DNA of 64,000 bases from JAAFIW01 sp031414805 (lineage in GTDB: Bacteria; Pseudomonadota; Gammaproteobacteria; Burkholderiales; Burkholderiaceae_C), in assembly GCA_031414805.1 (NCBI GenBank), contig JANOQJ010000073.1, positions 1 to 64,000 of the forward strand, in the 5' to 3' direction. How positions within the stretch are numbered: position 1 is the first letter of the stretch; every line of letters begins with the position of its first letter. The notes beneath the pieces are model-generated. The model ran no database searches. It saw only the letters and a list, made by a program, of their open reading frames with translations, and was not told the DNA's origin. Of the stretch, positions 1-7,712 are shown piece by piece. Both the position numbers and the translations under genes were made by a program.

Positions 1-1130
1 TGTGGCCTGCGGACAAGCCACTGTCGGGCCTGGTGGTCACGCGCTATGGCCACATACCGGCCAGCAATGTGACCCACCCCCGCATTGAAATCGTGGAAGC
101 CGCGCACCCGGTGCCCGACGCGGCAGGGCTGGCGGCGGCGCAGCGCATGTTGGCGCTCACGCAGGGTCTCACGGCGGATGACCTGGTGCTGTGTTTGATC
201 TCTGGTGGTGGCTCGGCGCTGCTGACCTTGCCGTGCGAGGGGCTGACCTTGGCCGACAAACAACGCATCAACCAACAACTGCTCAACAGCGGCGCAGACA
301 TTGCGCAGATGAACTGCGTGCGCAAGCACTTATCCGGCATCAAGGGCGGGCGGCTGGCTGCCGCTTGTGGGCCGGCCCGGGTGGTCACGCTGGCCATCAG
401 CGACGTGCCCGGCGACGACCCGGCCATCATCGCCAGCGGGCCCACCGTGGCCGACGCCACCACCTGCGGCGACGCACTACAAATTTTGAAGCGCTACAAC
501 ATTGATCTACCAGGGCCAGTGGCCGAAATGCTCGAAAACGGCACGCTGGAAACGCCCAAGCCGGGCGATGCAGTGTTCAACCAGCACACGCTGCACATGA
601 TCGCCACGCCCCAACAGTCGCTCCAAGCCGCTGCCGACGCCGCCCGTGCCGCGGGGCTGGAGGCATACATCCTGAGCGACGAGATCGAGGGTGAATCGCG
701 CGAGGTGGGCAAGGTGCATGCGGCACTGGCCCGGGCCGTGGCGCGCGGCACTGGCGCATGGAAAAAGCCTTGTGTGATCTTGAGTGGCGGGGAGACGACG
801 GTGACGGTGCGCCCCCAGCCCAATGGAACCGCCCGAGGTCGCGGAGGCCGGGCCGGCGAGTTCTGTATGGGCCTGGCCCAAGCCCTGCAGGGCCAGGCCG
901 GTGTGTGGGCACTCGCAGCCGACACCGACGGCATTGATGGCCTGGAAGACAACGCGGGTGCGTGTGTGGCGCCCGACACTCTGCAGCGCGCGCAGGCGCT
1001 GGGGCTGAAACTCAGCGACCACCTGGACCGCAACGACGCCTATGGTTTCTTTCAACCCCTGGATAGCCTGGTGGTGACCGGGCCGACGTTTACCAATGTG
1101 AACGACTTCCGGGCACTACTGATTTTGTAG
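1..1130 (+). CDS. gckA: Glycerate 2-kinase, MOFRL family (5' end outside window)
   Basis: This is the C-terminal part of a type-2 glycerate kinase, which phosphorylates D-glycerate in glyoxylate/tartronate metabolism. The frame is open from base 3 (WPADKPLSGLVV...), so the start lies upstream of the window. Visible family motifs in order are SGGGSALLTLP, NCVRKHLSGIKGGRLA, GDDPAIIASGPTV, ILSGGETTVTV, a glycine-rich GRGGRAGEF stretch, ADTDGIDG and the closing TNVNDFRALLI, which is the MOFRL signature. The protein is cytosolic by family. The TAG stop codon at 1128-1130 is also the first three bases of a dispersed repeat (TAGCTGCTTGAGCAG), so the repeat seems to define the 3' end. Such kinases are also called TtuD, or misnamed hydroxypyruvate reductase. 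Confidence 0.9.
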   Translation, partial: WPADKPLSGLVVTRYGHIPASNVTHPRIEIVEAAHPVPDAAGLAAAQRMLALTQGLTADDLVLCLISGGGSALLTLPCEGLTLADKQRINQQLLNSGADIAQMNCVRKHLSGIKGGRLAAACGPARVVTLAISDVPGDDPAIIASGPTVADATTCGDALQILKRYNIDLPGPVAEMLENGTLETPKPGDAVFNQHTLHMIATPQQSLQAAADAARAAGLEAYILSDEIEGESREVGKVHAALARAVARGTGAWKKPCVILSGGETTVTVRPQPNGTARGRGGRAGEFCMGLAQALQGQAGVWALAADTDGIDGLEDNAGACVAPDTLQRAQALGLKLSDHLDRNDAYGFFQPLDSLVVTGPTFTNVNDFRALLIL

Positions 1131-1172
1131 CTGCTTGAGCAGGTTTTATAGGGGCTGGAAGCTGATTTAGTG
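1121..1172 (+). repeat. Dispersed TAGCTGCTTGAGCAG repeat, copy 1
   Basis: Core TAGCTGCTTGAGCAG followed by a GGGGCTGG tail. The core contains the palindrome CTGCT-TG-AGCAG. This copy supplies the stop codon of the glycerate kinase gene. Confidence 0.85.
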
Positions 1173-1346
1173 ATGTGACGCGGCTTATCCCCGACTGTCC
1201 GCCCAGAGGTATCGAACGGCTCGCGAGTGCTTCCTTCCGTCGATACTTCAGGACAGTTGGAGCAGCGACCTCCGCCCGGACAGGAAATCGTTCCGGATTG
1301 ATAGCTTGAGAACGAATGCATCGACTCAGCGCGGTGATACCGCCAA
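1173..1346. other. Intergenic, no gene seen
   Basis: Space between the convergent glycerate kinase and GntR regulator genes. I see no convincing reading frame and no hairpin followed by a T-tract. Confidence 0.5.
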
Positions 1347-2078
1347 TCAGCCCGGAGCCCCGTCCCGCCTGGCCATATGCACCTGGTGCAGGGTGATCTT
1401 GCGCACCTCGGCTTGGCTGGCTTGTATGTGGGTGCGCAGCAGCAAGGTAGCGGTGTCGGCGCGACCACCGAGGATGGCTTTGAGAATTTTGCTGTGTTCG
1501 TCGTAAGTGGCGGTGATGCGGGCCTGCTGGGTGAAATCGAGCCGCCGGATGATGCGGATGCGCTCGGTCACGTCGCGGTGCACGCGAGCCATCTCCAGGT
1601 TACCGGCAGCTTGTACCAGGGCGCAGTGGAAGGCTTCGTCCCATTGGGCGACCTGCACGGTGTCGGTGCTGCGCTGGTCTGCGGGCACCAGCCAGACGGC
1701 GGCCAGCTCGGCCAGCATGGTTTTGCTGACCGCGCTTTCACTGCTGCACAGACGCTGCACGGCGGTTGTTTCCAGCACCATCCGCAGGTCATACAGCTGC
1801 TCGAACTGGTCAAAGTCAAACGGCAGCACGCGCCAGCCGCTTCTGAACAGCACTTCGACAAAGCCCTCTTGTTGTAATTTGAACAGTGCCTGACGCACGG
1901 GGGTGCGCGAGACGCCCAAGCGCACGCAAATTTCGTTCTCGGTGAAGCGGTCGCCGGGTACCAGCTGGAAGCTGGCGATGTCGCGCTTGAGCTGTGCATA
2001 CACATCGTCGGCGCGCGACAGGCGCACCACGGGCTCTGAGCGGCGGGTTGCGCGGGGAGCGAGACTGTTCATGCGCAA
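1347..2078 (-). CDS. GntR-family transcriptional regulator, FadR/FCD type
   Basis: A 243-residue one-component regulator. Residues about 24-75 form the winged helix-turn-helix of the GntR family (VYAQLKRDIASFQLVPGDRF, then LGVSRTPVRQALFKL). The rest is an all-helical FCD ligand-binding domain. Such proteins usually repress the adjacent catabolic operon and release DNA on binding a small acid or amide. It is the last gene of a minus-strand run and lies 6 bp behind an isochorismatase-like hydrolase, so it probably controls the biuret-type nitrogen cluster (2085-11061), though no operator was identified. A second ATG two codons in (2072) is an equally possible start. Confidence 0.85.
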   Translation of the reverse strand: MRMNSLAPRATRRSEPVVRLSRADDVYAQLKRDIASFQLVPGDRFTENEICVRLGVSRTPVRQALFKLQQEGFVEVLFRSGWRVLPFDFDQFEQLYDLRMVLETTAVQRLCSSESAVSKTMLAELAAVWLVPADQRSTDTVQVAQWDEAFHCALVQAAGNLEMARVHRDVTERIRIIRRLDFTQQARITATYDEHSKILKAILGGRADTATLLLRTHIQASQAEVRKITLHQVHMARRDGAPG

Positions 2079-2084
2079 ACTTTA

Positions 2085-2759
2085 TCAGCGGGCGGCTGCG
2101 GGCAAAGCGGCCAGCAAGGTGGCGCTGGTGGCCGTCCACCCCACGATGGCACCCTGCGCGCGCACCATCTCCAGTGTGGCTGCCTTGAACTGCGGGAAAT
2201 AGCTCTCGGTGCAGTCTTCTAATAACAAGCAGTCGTAGCCCCTGTCGTTGGCTTCCCGCACCGTGGTTTGCACGCAGACCTCGGTGGTCACGCCCATCAC
2301 GATCAGGTGGGTGACGTGGGCCATGCGTAGCGCGGTTTGCAGCGCCGTGGCGTAGAACGCGCCCTTGCCGGGTTTGTCAATCACCAGCTCGCCAGGCCGC
2401 GGCTGGAGTGCTTCGATGATCTGGCTGCCCGCCTCGCCCGCCACCAGGATGCGGCCCATCGGCCCCACATCGCCAATGCGCACACTGGGCTGACCCCGGT
2501 TGCGCTTGGCCGGTGGGCAGTCGGACAAGTCGGCCTGGTGCTGCTCGCGCGTGTGCACCACCATGCCGCCTGCGCCCCGCCAGGCGGCCAGCACCGCCTG
2601 ACAGGCCGGCACGATGGCCGACAGCAGCGACACATCGTTGCCCAGGCTTTCACCGAAACCGCCTGGCTCGATGAAATCGCGCTGCATGTCGATGATGAGC
2701 AGCGCGGTGTGCTGCAGCTCGAATTCGAAAGCGAAGGGTCGGGCGTTGAGATGGATCAT
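2085..2759 (-). CDS. Isochorismatase-like amidohydrolase, candidate triuret hydrolase
   Basis: A 224-residue cysteine hydrolase of the isochorismatase-like superfamily. The catalytic triad is visible: Asp24 in LLIIDMQRDF, the Lys in VIDKPGKGAF, and the nucleophile Cys in VTTEVCVQTT. It shares DKPGKG-F and the general layout with biuret hydrolase but is clearly distinct from the biuH gene 2 kb upstream. Known family members next to biuret hydrolases include triuret hydrolase (TrtA), which yields biuret; that is an inference from context and not proven by a specificity residue here. N-carbamoylsarcosine amidase or another ureide hydrolase are alternatives. The gene is followed after 6 bp by the GntR regulator, suggesting co-transcription. 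Confidence 0.75.
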   Translation of the reverse strand: MIHLNARPFAFEFELQHTALLIIDMQRDFIEPGGFGESLGNDVSLLSAIVPACQAVLAAWRGAGGMVVHTREQHQADLSDCPPAKRNRGQPSVRIGDVGPMGRILVAGEAGSQIIEALQPRPGELVIDKPGKGAFYATALQTALRMAHVTHLIVMGVTTEVCVQTTVREANDRGYDCLLLEDCTESYFPQFKAATLEMVRAQGAIVGWTATSATLLAALPAAAR

Positions 2760-2769
2760 GTTGTTAGGT

Positions 2770-3085
2770 AGAAACCCTGTTCAGGCTGGGCTGAGGAGCG
2801 CAAAACCCGGTGGATTAGGGCATGTGCTTGTCTGAGCCGCAGGCGAGTTTGCACATGACCCCACCGGGTTTGAGCACCGCAAGGTGCCCGCAGCGAAGCG
2901 GAGGGACCCAGACTGCGGGTCGCGTTTTCTTTGCTTACTTTCTTTTGGCGAAGCAAAAGAAAGTGAGTCGCTGTCGGGCGACCCCGACATCTACGCGCAC
3001 CACTGAGCCGTTCAACCAAGTCTTGGGCGCTCGTCACCGGCGGGAACACGTGGCTGAGGGCGAACGGTTGATACGTCATAGGGCC
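2770..3085. repeat. Palindromic intergenic element, about 310 bp
   Basis: Two nested inverted repeats mark this non-coding stretch. An imperfect pair joins AACCCGGTGG (about 2804) to CCACCGGGTT (about 2857), with GCATGTGC/GCACATG inside. A perfect 10-bp stem, CTTTCTTTTG at 2938-2947 and CAAAAGAAAG at 2954-2963, has a 6-base loop. It resembles dispersed elements found between genes in Comamonadaceae. No second copy lies in this window. Confidence 0.6.
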
Positions 3086-3088
3086 GGA

Positions 3089-4690
3089 TCAATGAGTTTC
3101 TAGCGTGCCGTGACCGCCCATGTGAGCACCCAGCTCTTGCCGATTCGCGCTGGCAGCGCGCGTTTCAAACACGATGCGCCCCTCACTCATCACCACCAGC
3201 CGGTCAGCCAGCTCGAGCAGCTCGTCCAGGTCTTCGTTGACCAGCAGCACCGCGCCGCCGCTGTCACGCACTTGGCGAATGCGCGCATGCACCTCGCGCA
3301 CAGCGGCAAAGTCCAGGCCAAACACCGGGTTTGCCGCGATCAGTACCTTGATTCGCCCCGCCAGCTCGCGCGCCAGCACCGCGCGCTGAACGTTGCCGCC
3401 GGACAGGCTGCCAATCGGCGCGTCTTCGCCTTGGGTTTTGATGCCGTAGTCGGCTATCCACTGACGGGCCCGGCTGCGCCAGGCACCGCCGCGCAGCCAG
3501 CCGCCGCGTGAGAGGGGCGGCTGGTCAAAGTCACGCAGCGCCATGTTTTGCGAGACGCTCATGTCCGCCACGCAGGCGTTGCGCAGCGGTTCCTCGGGCA
3601 GGCTGCGCACTTGCAGGCGGTGGTTTTCCGCCCGGCTGGCGGCATAAGGCTGGCCGGCCACCTGCACCTGGCCGCTCAGACGGGGACGCTGGCCTACCAG
3701 GGCCTGCACCAGCTCGCGCTGGCCATTGCCAGCAATGCCCGCCACACCCAGAATTTCGCCGGGCCGCACCTGCAGATCAACGCCGTGCAGCGCCAGCGCC
3801 CCCCGGTCGCCCATCACCTGCAACTGCTGAACCTGTAGTGCGGGTGGTGTATCAGTTACTACTGAATTGATAGCTGCTTGAGCAGTATTTACTTGGGCGG
3901 AAGGCACTTTTGACTCTAAATCGGCCGTTTCTCCCATCATGGCGCGTGCCAGCAGCGCCGGACTGGTGTCGGCCACCGCGCTGTGCTGCACGGCCTGGCC
4001 TTTGCGCAGCACAGTCACGCTGTCGGTATAGGCCATCACTTCGCGAAACTTGTGGGTAATGATGAGCACCGTGCATTGCCCGCTGCGCGCCAGTTCGCGC
4101 ACATGGCCCAGCACCTGGTCGGCCTCTTGCGGCGTCAACACCGAGGTGGGCTCATCCAGAATCAAGAGGCGCGGCTTCAGGTATAGCTGCTTGAGCAACT
4201 CCAGCTTCTGCTTTTCACCGGCGGCCAGCTCGCCGGGGCAGGCGTCCAGGTTCAAACTGAACGGCGTGGTGACCAGGAAGTCTTTCAAGCGGGCTCTGGT
4301 GGCCGTCCAGTCAATCACAGGGGGTATGCGGCCAGCGGCCAGCAGCAGGTTTTCAGCGACCGTCATGCCTGGTGCTAGCGTGAAGTGCTGATAGACCATG
4401 CCAATGCCCAGCGCACGGGCCACCACCGGGTTGGCAATGCTGTGCTCGCGCCCGTCAATCAAGATGCTGCCGCCATCGGGCTTTTGAAAGCCCGCCACAC
4501 ACTTGACCAGCGTGCTCTTGCCCGCACCGTTTTCCCCCAGCAGCGCATGCACCGAGCCGGGCTTGACCTGCATCGTGACCTGGTCCATCGCAGTAAAGCT
4601 GCCAAAGCGTTTGGTCAGTGCGTAGGTGTCCAGCGCCATGGCACCGGTGTGACTGGGCAAAGCGCCAATGGGCGTGGTCATGTTGAGCAT
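3089..4690 (-). CDS. ABC transporter double ATPase, nucleoside/simple-sugar (BmpA-associated) type
   Basis: A 533-residue protein with two fused ATPase domains that energises the permease encoded at 6515-7435. The first half has Walker A GENGAGKST and Walker B LLILDEPTSVLTP with signature LAAGEKQ. The second half has the degenerate GIAGNGQREL and LSGGNVQRAVLAREL, with AANPVFGLDF in place of a classical Walker B, as is usual for this subfamily. The linker between the halves contains VNTAQAAINS, the translation of a dispersed repeat inserted in frame (3857-3915). A second repeat core coincides with LLKQLY near the first Walker B. The start at 4690 is uncertain; 4681 and 4639 are alternatives. 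The gene lies behind the broken biuH gene in the biuret-type cluster. Confidence 0.85.
   Translation of the reverse strand: MLNMTTPIGALPSHTGAMALDTYALTKRFGSFTAMDQVTMQVKPGSVHALLGENGAGKSTLVKCVAGFQKPDGGSILIDGREHSIANPVVARALGIGMVYQHFTLAPGMTVAENLLLAAGRIPPVIDWTATRARLKDFLVTTPFSLNLDACPGELAAGEKQKLELLKQLYLKPRLLILDEPTSVLTPQEADQVLGHVRELARSGQCTVLIITHKFREVMAYTDSVTVLRKGQAVQHSAVADTSPALLARAMMGETADLESKVPSAQVNTAQAAINSVVTDTPPALQVQQLQVMGDRGALALHGVDLQVRPGEILGVAGIAGNGQRELVQALVGQRPRLSGQVQVAGQPYAASRAENHRLQVRSLPEEPLRNACVADMSVSQNMALRDFDQPPLSRGGWLRGGAWRSRARQWIADYGIKTQGEDAPIGSLSGGNVQRAVLARELAGRIKVLIAANPVFGLDFAAVREVHARIRQVRDSGGAVLLVNEDLDELLELADRLVVMSEGRIVFETRAASANRQELGAHMGGHGTLETH
3857..3915 (+). repeat. Dispersed repeat, copy 2, inside the ABC ATPase gene
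   Basis: Near full-length copy (TAGCTGCTTGAGCAG at 3871-3885, flanks TACTGAATTGA and GGGCGG). It lies in frame inside the interdomain linker of the minus-strand ATPase gene and encodes AQVNTAQAAINS on that strand. Confidence 0.85.
4181..4198 (+). repeat. Dispersed repeat core, copy 3, inside the ABC ATPase gene
   Basis: A 16-base match to the core only (TATAGCTGCTTGAGCA). On the coding strand it gives LLKQLY, which fits the normal family sequence at this position, so it may be a chance match or a very old copy. Confidence 0.4.
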
Positions 4691-4805
4691 CCGATGACAG
4701 ATGATGGCCGCCTGCGGCGGGCCATGACAGATGACTGAACTACCCTGCGTGGGAGCTGGCTTGAGTCATCTGTCTTGGCTGCAACGCAGCAAACGTGATT
4801 CATCA
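4691..4805. promoter_or_regulatory. Spacer with ATGACAGATGA motifs
   Basis: Gap between the broken biuH gene and the ABC ATPase gene. ATGACAGATGA occurs at 4694 and 4724, and its inverse GTCATCTGTC at 4765. The same motif recurs in two other spacers (36.11-36.16 kb and 38.20-38.27 kb). Function unknown. Confidence 0.45.
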
Positions 4806-5492
4806 TCAGAGCGCCTCCAGCACCGCTTTTGAGTCCGCATGCGCGCCAAACACACCATGCTGCATCGTGATCATCTTCAGCGCCGCCAGGTGGTTGCCAT
4901 GGTCGGTGGCCGCTGTGCCGTCAGACAGCACCAGGCACTCAAACCCGCGGTCGTTGGCTTAGCGCATGGTGGTGTGAACGCACACGTCGGTGGTGATACC
5001 GGCGAGCAGCAGATTGGCAATGCCGCGCGTGTGCAGGATCAACTCCAGATCGGTGGCGTAAAACGAGCCTTTGCCGGGCTTGTCGATCACCACCTCGCCC
5101 GCCAGCGGGGCCAGCTCGTCAATGATGTTCCAGCCCGGCTCGCCGCGCACCAGAATGCGCCCGCAGGGCCCCGGGTCGCCAATGCCGACGCCGTCGGTGC
5201 CGATCTGCTGCGAGCGCCAGCGCTTGTTGGCCGGCAGGTCTGACAGGTCGGGGCGGTGGCCTTCGCGGGTGTGCATCACGGCGTAGCCTGCGGCGCGCAT
5301 CGCGGCCATCAGCACCTGCAGCGGCGCAATCGGCGCGCGGGTCAGTGAGATGTCGTAACCCATCTTGTCCACATAACCTCCCACACCGCAAAAATCGGTC
5401 TGCATGTCAATCACCAGCAGCGCCGTGTTGTCCGGCCGCAGATCGCCGTTGAAAGGCCAGGCGTAGGGGTTGGCTTGGATGAAGCGGGTCAT
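4806..5492 (-). pseudogene. biuH: Biuret hydrolase interrupted by one in-frame TAA
   Basis: The protein begins RFIQANPYAWPFNGDLRPDN and matches biuret hydrolase, which splits biuret to allophanate and ammonia. The triad expected of the family is present: Asp29 (VIDMQTDF), Lys138 (VIDKPGKGSF) and Cys171 (TTDVCVHTTMR). A TAA codon at 4961-4959 ends the frame after Arg177. The family has Glu here (TMREANDRGYE), and one base change GAA to TAA explains it. The frame then stays open for 50 more codons (ANDRGFECLVL... to KAVLEAL) and stops at 4806-4808, giving the usual length of about 228. The start overlaps the formamidase stop by ATGA. Either the gene recently lost function or the base is an error; a 177-residue fragment would lack the last strand and helices. 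Confidence 0.85.
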
Positions 5493-6499
5493 GGCAGTTG
5501 TGGTGCGGGCTCAGGGCCTTTGTAGGCACGGGTAGGCGGTGCGAAACCGCACGAGCTGCCGTCGGTGTGCTCCACCGGCCAGGGCAGTTGGTAGCGGCCT
5601 GCCGCCATGTCGTGCATATAGGTATAGGGGCAGTCTTGCGCGCCGCCTTGCACGGCCACATAACCCCGGTGGTACAGCTGGTAAGGGTTGTTTTCCACGC
5701 CCCAGCCGGTGCGGGCTTCGCGCAGCAGATCCGGGCGCAGCTCGCAGGTGATGATTTCGTCGGGCCGCGCGCCGCCTTCCACCAGAACCGTGCCGTCAAA
5801 GTTGCAAAACATGCCCTGGCCCATGGAGTCAAACGTGCCGTCGCTGCCGCACATGCACACGCTGGCGGTGTAGGCCAGGTTGCAAAACGCATTGGCCTGG
5901 TTGGTGATGCGCCAGGCATGGCGGATGGGTGCCGTGTAGCCGGCGGTGCGGATGATGATTTCTGCGCTTTTGTAGGTCGCCTCGCGCGCCATTTCGGGAA
6001 ACATGCCGTCGTGGCAAATGATGAGCGACAGCTTGCTGCCATTCGGCCCGTCACACACCGGCACGCCCAGGTTGCCCGGCTCCCAGGGCTCCACCGGCAC
6101 CCAGGGGTGCAGCTTGCGGTAGTACAAGACCACTTCACCGCTGCTGTTGATGATCAAGCCGCTGTTGTACGGGTTGCCGCCCGGATTCAACTCCATGATG
6201 GAAAAGCAGCCCCAGATGGCGTTGTCCACGCAGGCTTGCTTGAACGCCGCTACTTCAGGCCCGTCCAGCGAACACATGATGGCCGGGTTGGTGTCCATGC
6301 TCAAGCCGTGCAGCGCGTACTCGGGAAACACCACCAGGTCCATCGTGGCCTGGTTGCGCCGGGCTTTGCCGACCAGCTCGCAAATGCGCTGCGTCTGCGC
6401 CGCCAGGTCGGCGGGTGTTTGCACCACGGGCAGTTGCAGCTGCACCAGTCCGATGACCACGCCATGTTTTGATTTATTCAGTCCACCGAGTCCGCTCAT
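5489..6499 (-). CDS. amiF: Formamidase
   Basis: A 336-residue aliphatic amidase of the nitrilase superfamily that hydrolyses formamide to formate and ammonia. Length and catalytic residues fit AmiF: Glu60 in VVFPEYALHG, Lys in YYRKLHPW, and Cys in LIICHDGMFPEMARE. The stretch AWRITNQANAFCNLAYTASV is typical of amidase/formamidase. It is cytosolic. Its stop codon overlaps the start of biuH by four bases (ATGA), so the two are translationally coupled. In this cluster it fits a general role of releasing ammonia from small amides. A broader aliphatic amidase is the alternative. Confidence 0.88.
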   Translation of the reverse strand: MSGLGGLNKSKHGVVIGLVQLQLPVVQTPADLAAQTQRICELVGKARRNQATMDLVVFPEYALHGLSMDTNPAIMCSLDGPEVAAFKQACVDNAIWGCFSIMELNPGGNPYNSGLIINSSGEVVLYYRKLHPWVPVEPWEPGNLGVPVCDGPNGSKLSLIICHDGMFPEMAREATYKSAEIIIRTAGYTAPIRHAWRITNQANAFCNLAYTASVCMCGSDGTFDSMGQGMFCNFDGTVLVEGGARPDEIITCELRPDLLREARTGWGVENNPYQLYHRGYVAVQGGAQDCPYTYMHDMAAGRYQLPWPVEHTDGSSCGFAPPTRAYKGPEPAPQLP

Positions 6500-6514
6500 T
6501 GCAAGGCCTTCTAT

Positions 6515-7435
6515 CTAGTTTGTTGAGGAAAGTTCACCCGGGCTGCCTTTGGCAATGCTGCCGGGCTTGCAACTGATCACCAGAATCACCAAGGTCAACA
6601 CATAGGGCACGGTGTTGAACAGGTGGTAGCCCCAGCCGATGCCGATGGACTGCAACGCCGGGGCTACCGCACCCGCCCCGCCAAACAACATGGCTGCCCA
6701 GACGCAGCGCACCGGGTTCCAGCGGGCAAAAATGACCAGCGCCACCGCAATCAAACCCTGGCCGCTGGAGATGCCTTCGTTCCAGCTGCCGGGGTAGTAC
6801 AGCGTCAGGCAGGCACCGCCCAGACCCGCCACCATGCCGCCCGCCGCGGTGGCCGCAATCCGCAGGCCCGAGACCGAGTAGCCCAGTGCTCGCGTGGCGT
6901 TGGCCGAGTCGCCCGCCATGCGCAGCAACAGGCCCACGCGTGTGTTCGCATAGGCCCAGCGCAAGCCAAATGCCAGGGCAATGCCCAGTGGCACCAGCGC
7001 ATTGACCTGCAAGGCCGACTGAACCGCCGACACCGTGCTCCAGCCGCCCAGCGCAATAGAGGGCAGCTGCGGCGCTTGCGGCTGAATCAGCGGCTTGCCC
7101 AGATAAAACGCCAGCCCCGTGCCCAGCAGCATCAAGGCAATGCCGGTGGCCACATCGTTGACCCGGGGCAGCGAGCACAGCAAGCCGTGCAAGGTGGCCA
7201 GCAAACCGCCGGCGGCCGCTGCGGCCAGCACGCCCAGCCAGGCCGAACCCGTCAACCAGGCCACGCCAAATGCGGTCATGGCCGACAGCACCAGCACGCC
7301 TTCCAGCCCCAGGTTGATGCGCCCGGCTTTTTCCGTGATGCACTCGCCCAGGCTCACGAACAAAAACGGTGCCCCCACCCGCAGTGCGCCACCCACAATG
7401 GCAGCGACAAAAATCATGATCTGGTCGGCGGTCAT
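6515..7435 (-). CDS. ABC transporter permease, nucleoside/simple-sugar (YufQ-like) type
   Basis: A 306-residue inner-membrane protein with about eight to ten hydrophobic segments. The conserved motif GECITEKAGRINLGLEGVLV near residue 28 is characteristic of the BmpA-linked permease family (TSG-N-GxEG). It should pair with the double ATPase at 3089-4690. These importers normally need two different permeases. The gene for the other one survives here only as a C-terminal tail directly upstream, whose TGA overlaps this ATG. The stop lies 15 bp before formamidase. The cargo is not evident; a ureide or nucleobase-like compound would suit the cluster. Confidence 0.85.
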   Translation of the reverse strand: MTADQIMIFVAAIVGGALRVGAPFLFVSLGECITEKAGRINLGLEGVLVLSAMTAFGVAWLTGSAWLGVLAAAAAGGLLATLHGLLCSLPRVNDVATGIALMLLGTGLAFYLGKPLIQPQAPQLPSIALGGWSTVSAVQSALQVNALVPLGIALAFGLRWAYANTRVGLLLRMAGDSANATRALGYSVSGLRIAATAAGGMVAGLGGACLTLYYPGSWNEGISSGQGLIAVALVIFARWNPVRCVWAAMLFGGAGAVAPALQSIGIGWGYHLFNTVPYVLTLVILVISCKPGSIAKGSPGELSSTN

Positions 7436-7523
7436 GTCTTTTCCAGCGTGGCAGGCGCAGGTGTCGGCAACCCCGCAAACAACCGGCGCGCACGGGCCGC
7501 CCAGTCCACATCACGCAGCGATC
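7434..7523 (-). pseudogene. C-terminal remnant of the partner permease
   Basis: Directly upstream of the YufQ-like permease a short open stretch reads SLRDVDWAARARRLFAGLP then TPAPATLEKT and ends in a TGA that overlaps the next ATG (ATGA). This charged cytoplasmic tail is what the first permease of such operons usually ends with. The rest of that gene is missing, with a stop codon just ahead of the fragment and GC-rich repeats beyond. I infer a deletion that left about 28 codons. Confidence 0.6.
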
Positions 7524-7559
7524 AGCGGCATGGTGGTTAGGCCCCTCGGTTGCCCGCGG

Positions 7560-7705
7560 GTATTGCTCCTTCCACTCCCGGGGGAAGGTTGGGATGGGGG
7601 CACGCGTGTGACAGCGTTGGTTGGCGCGCGGCCCCCACCCCTGCCCTCCCCCAGCGGGGGAGGGAGTTATCGATATATCTCCCCCGAAAGGGGAGGGAGT
7701 CAGTC
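7560..7705. repeat. REP-like GC-rich inverted repeats
   Basis: Units around CCGGGGGAAGGTTGGGATGG (about 7573-7606) and an inverted counterpart with GCCCCCACCCCTGCCCTC (about 7631-7668), followed by a short hairpin CTCCCC-GAAA-GGGGAG near 7680-7700. They lie where the partner permease gene was lost. Confidence 0.6.
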
Positions 7706-7712
7706 ATGCTTT

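Noticed and set aside
4959..4961. TAA in biuH as a recoded codon (selenocysteine or pyrrolysine)
   Set aside because: Those use UGA and UAG. The codon is TAA, the position is normally Glu, and no recoding hairpin is apparent.
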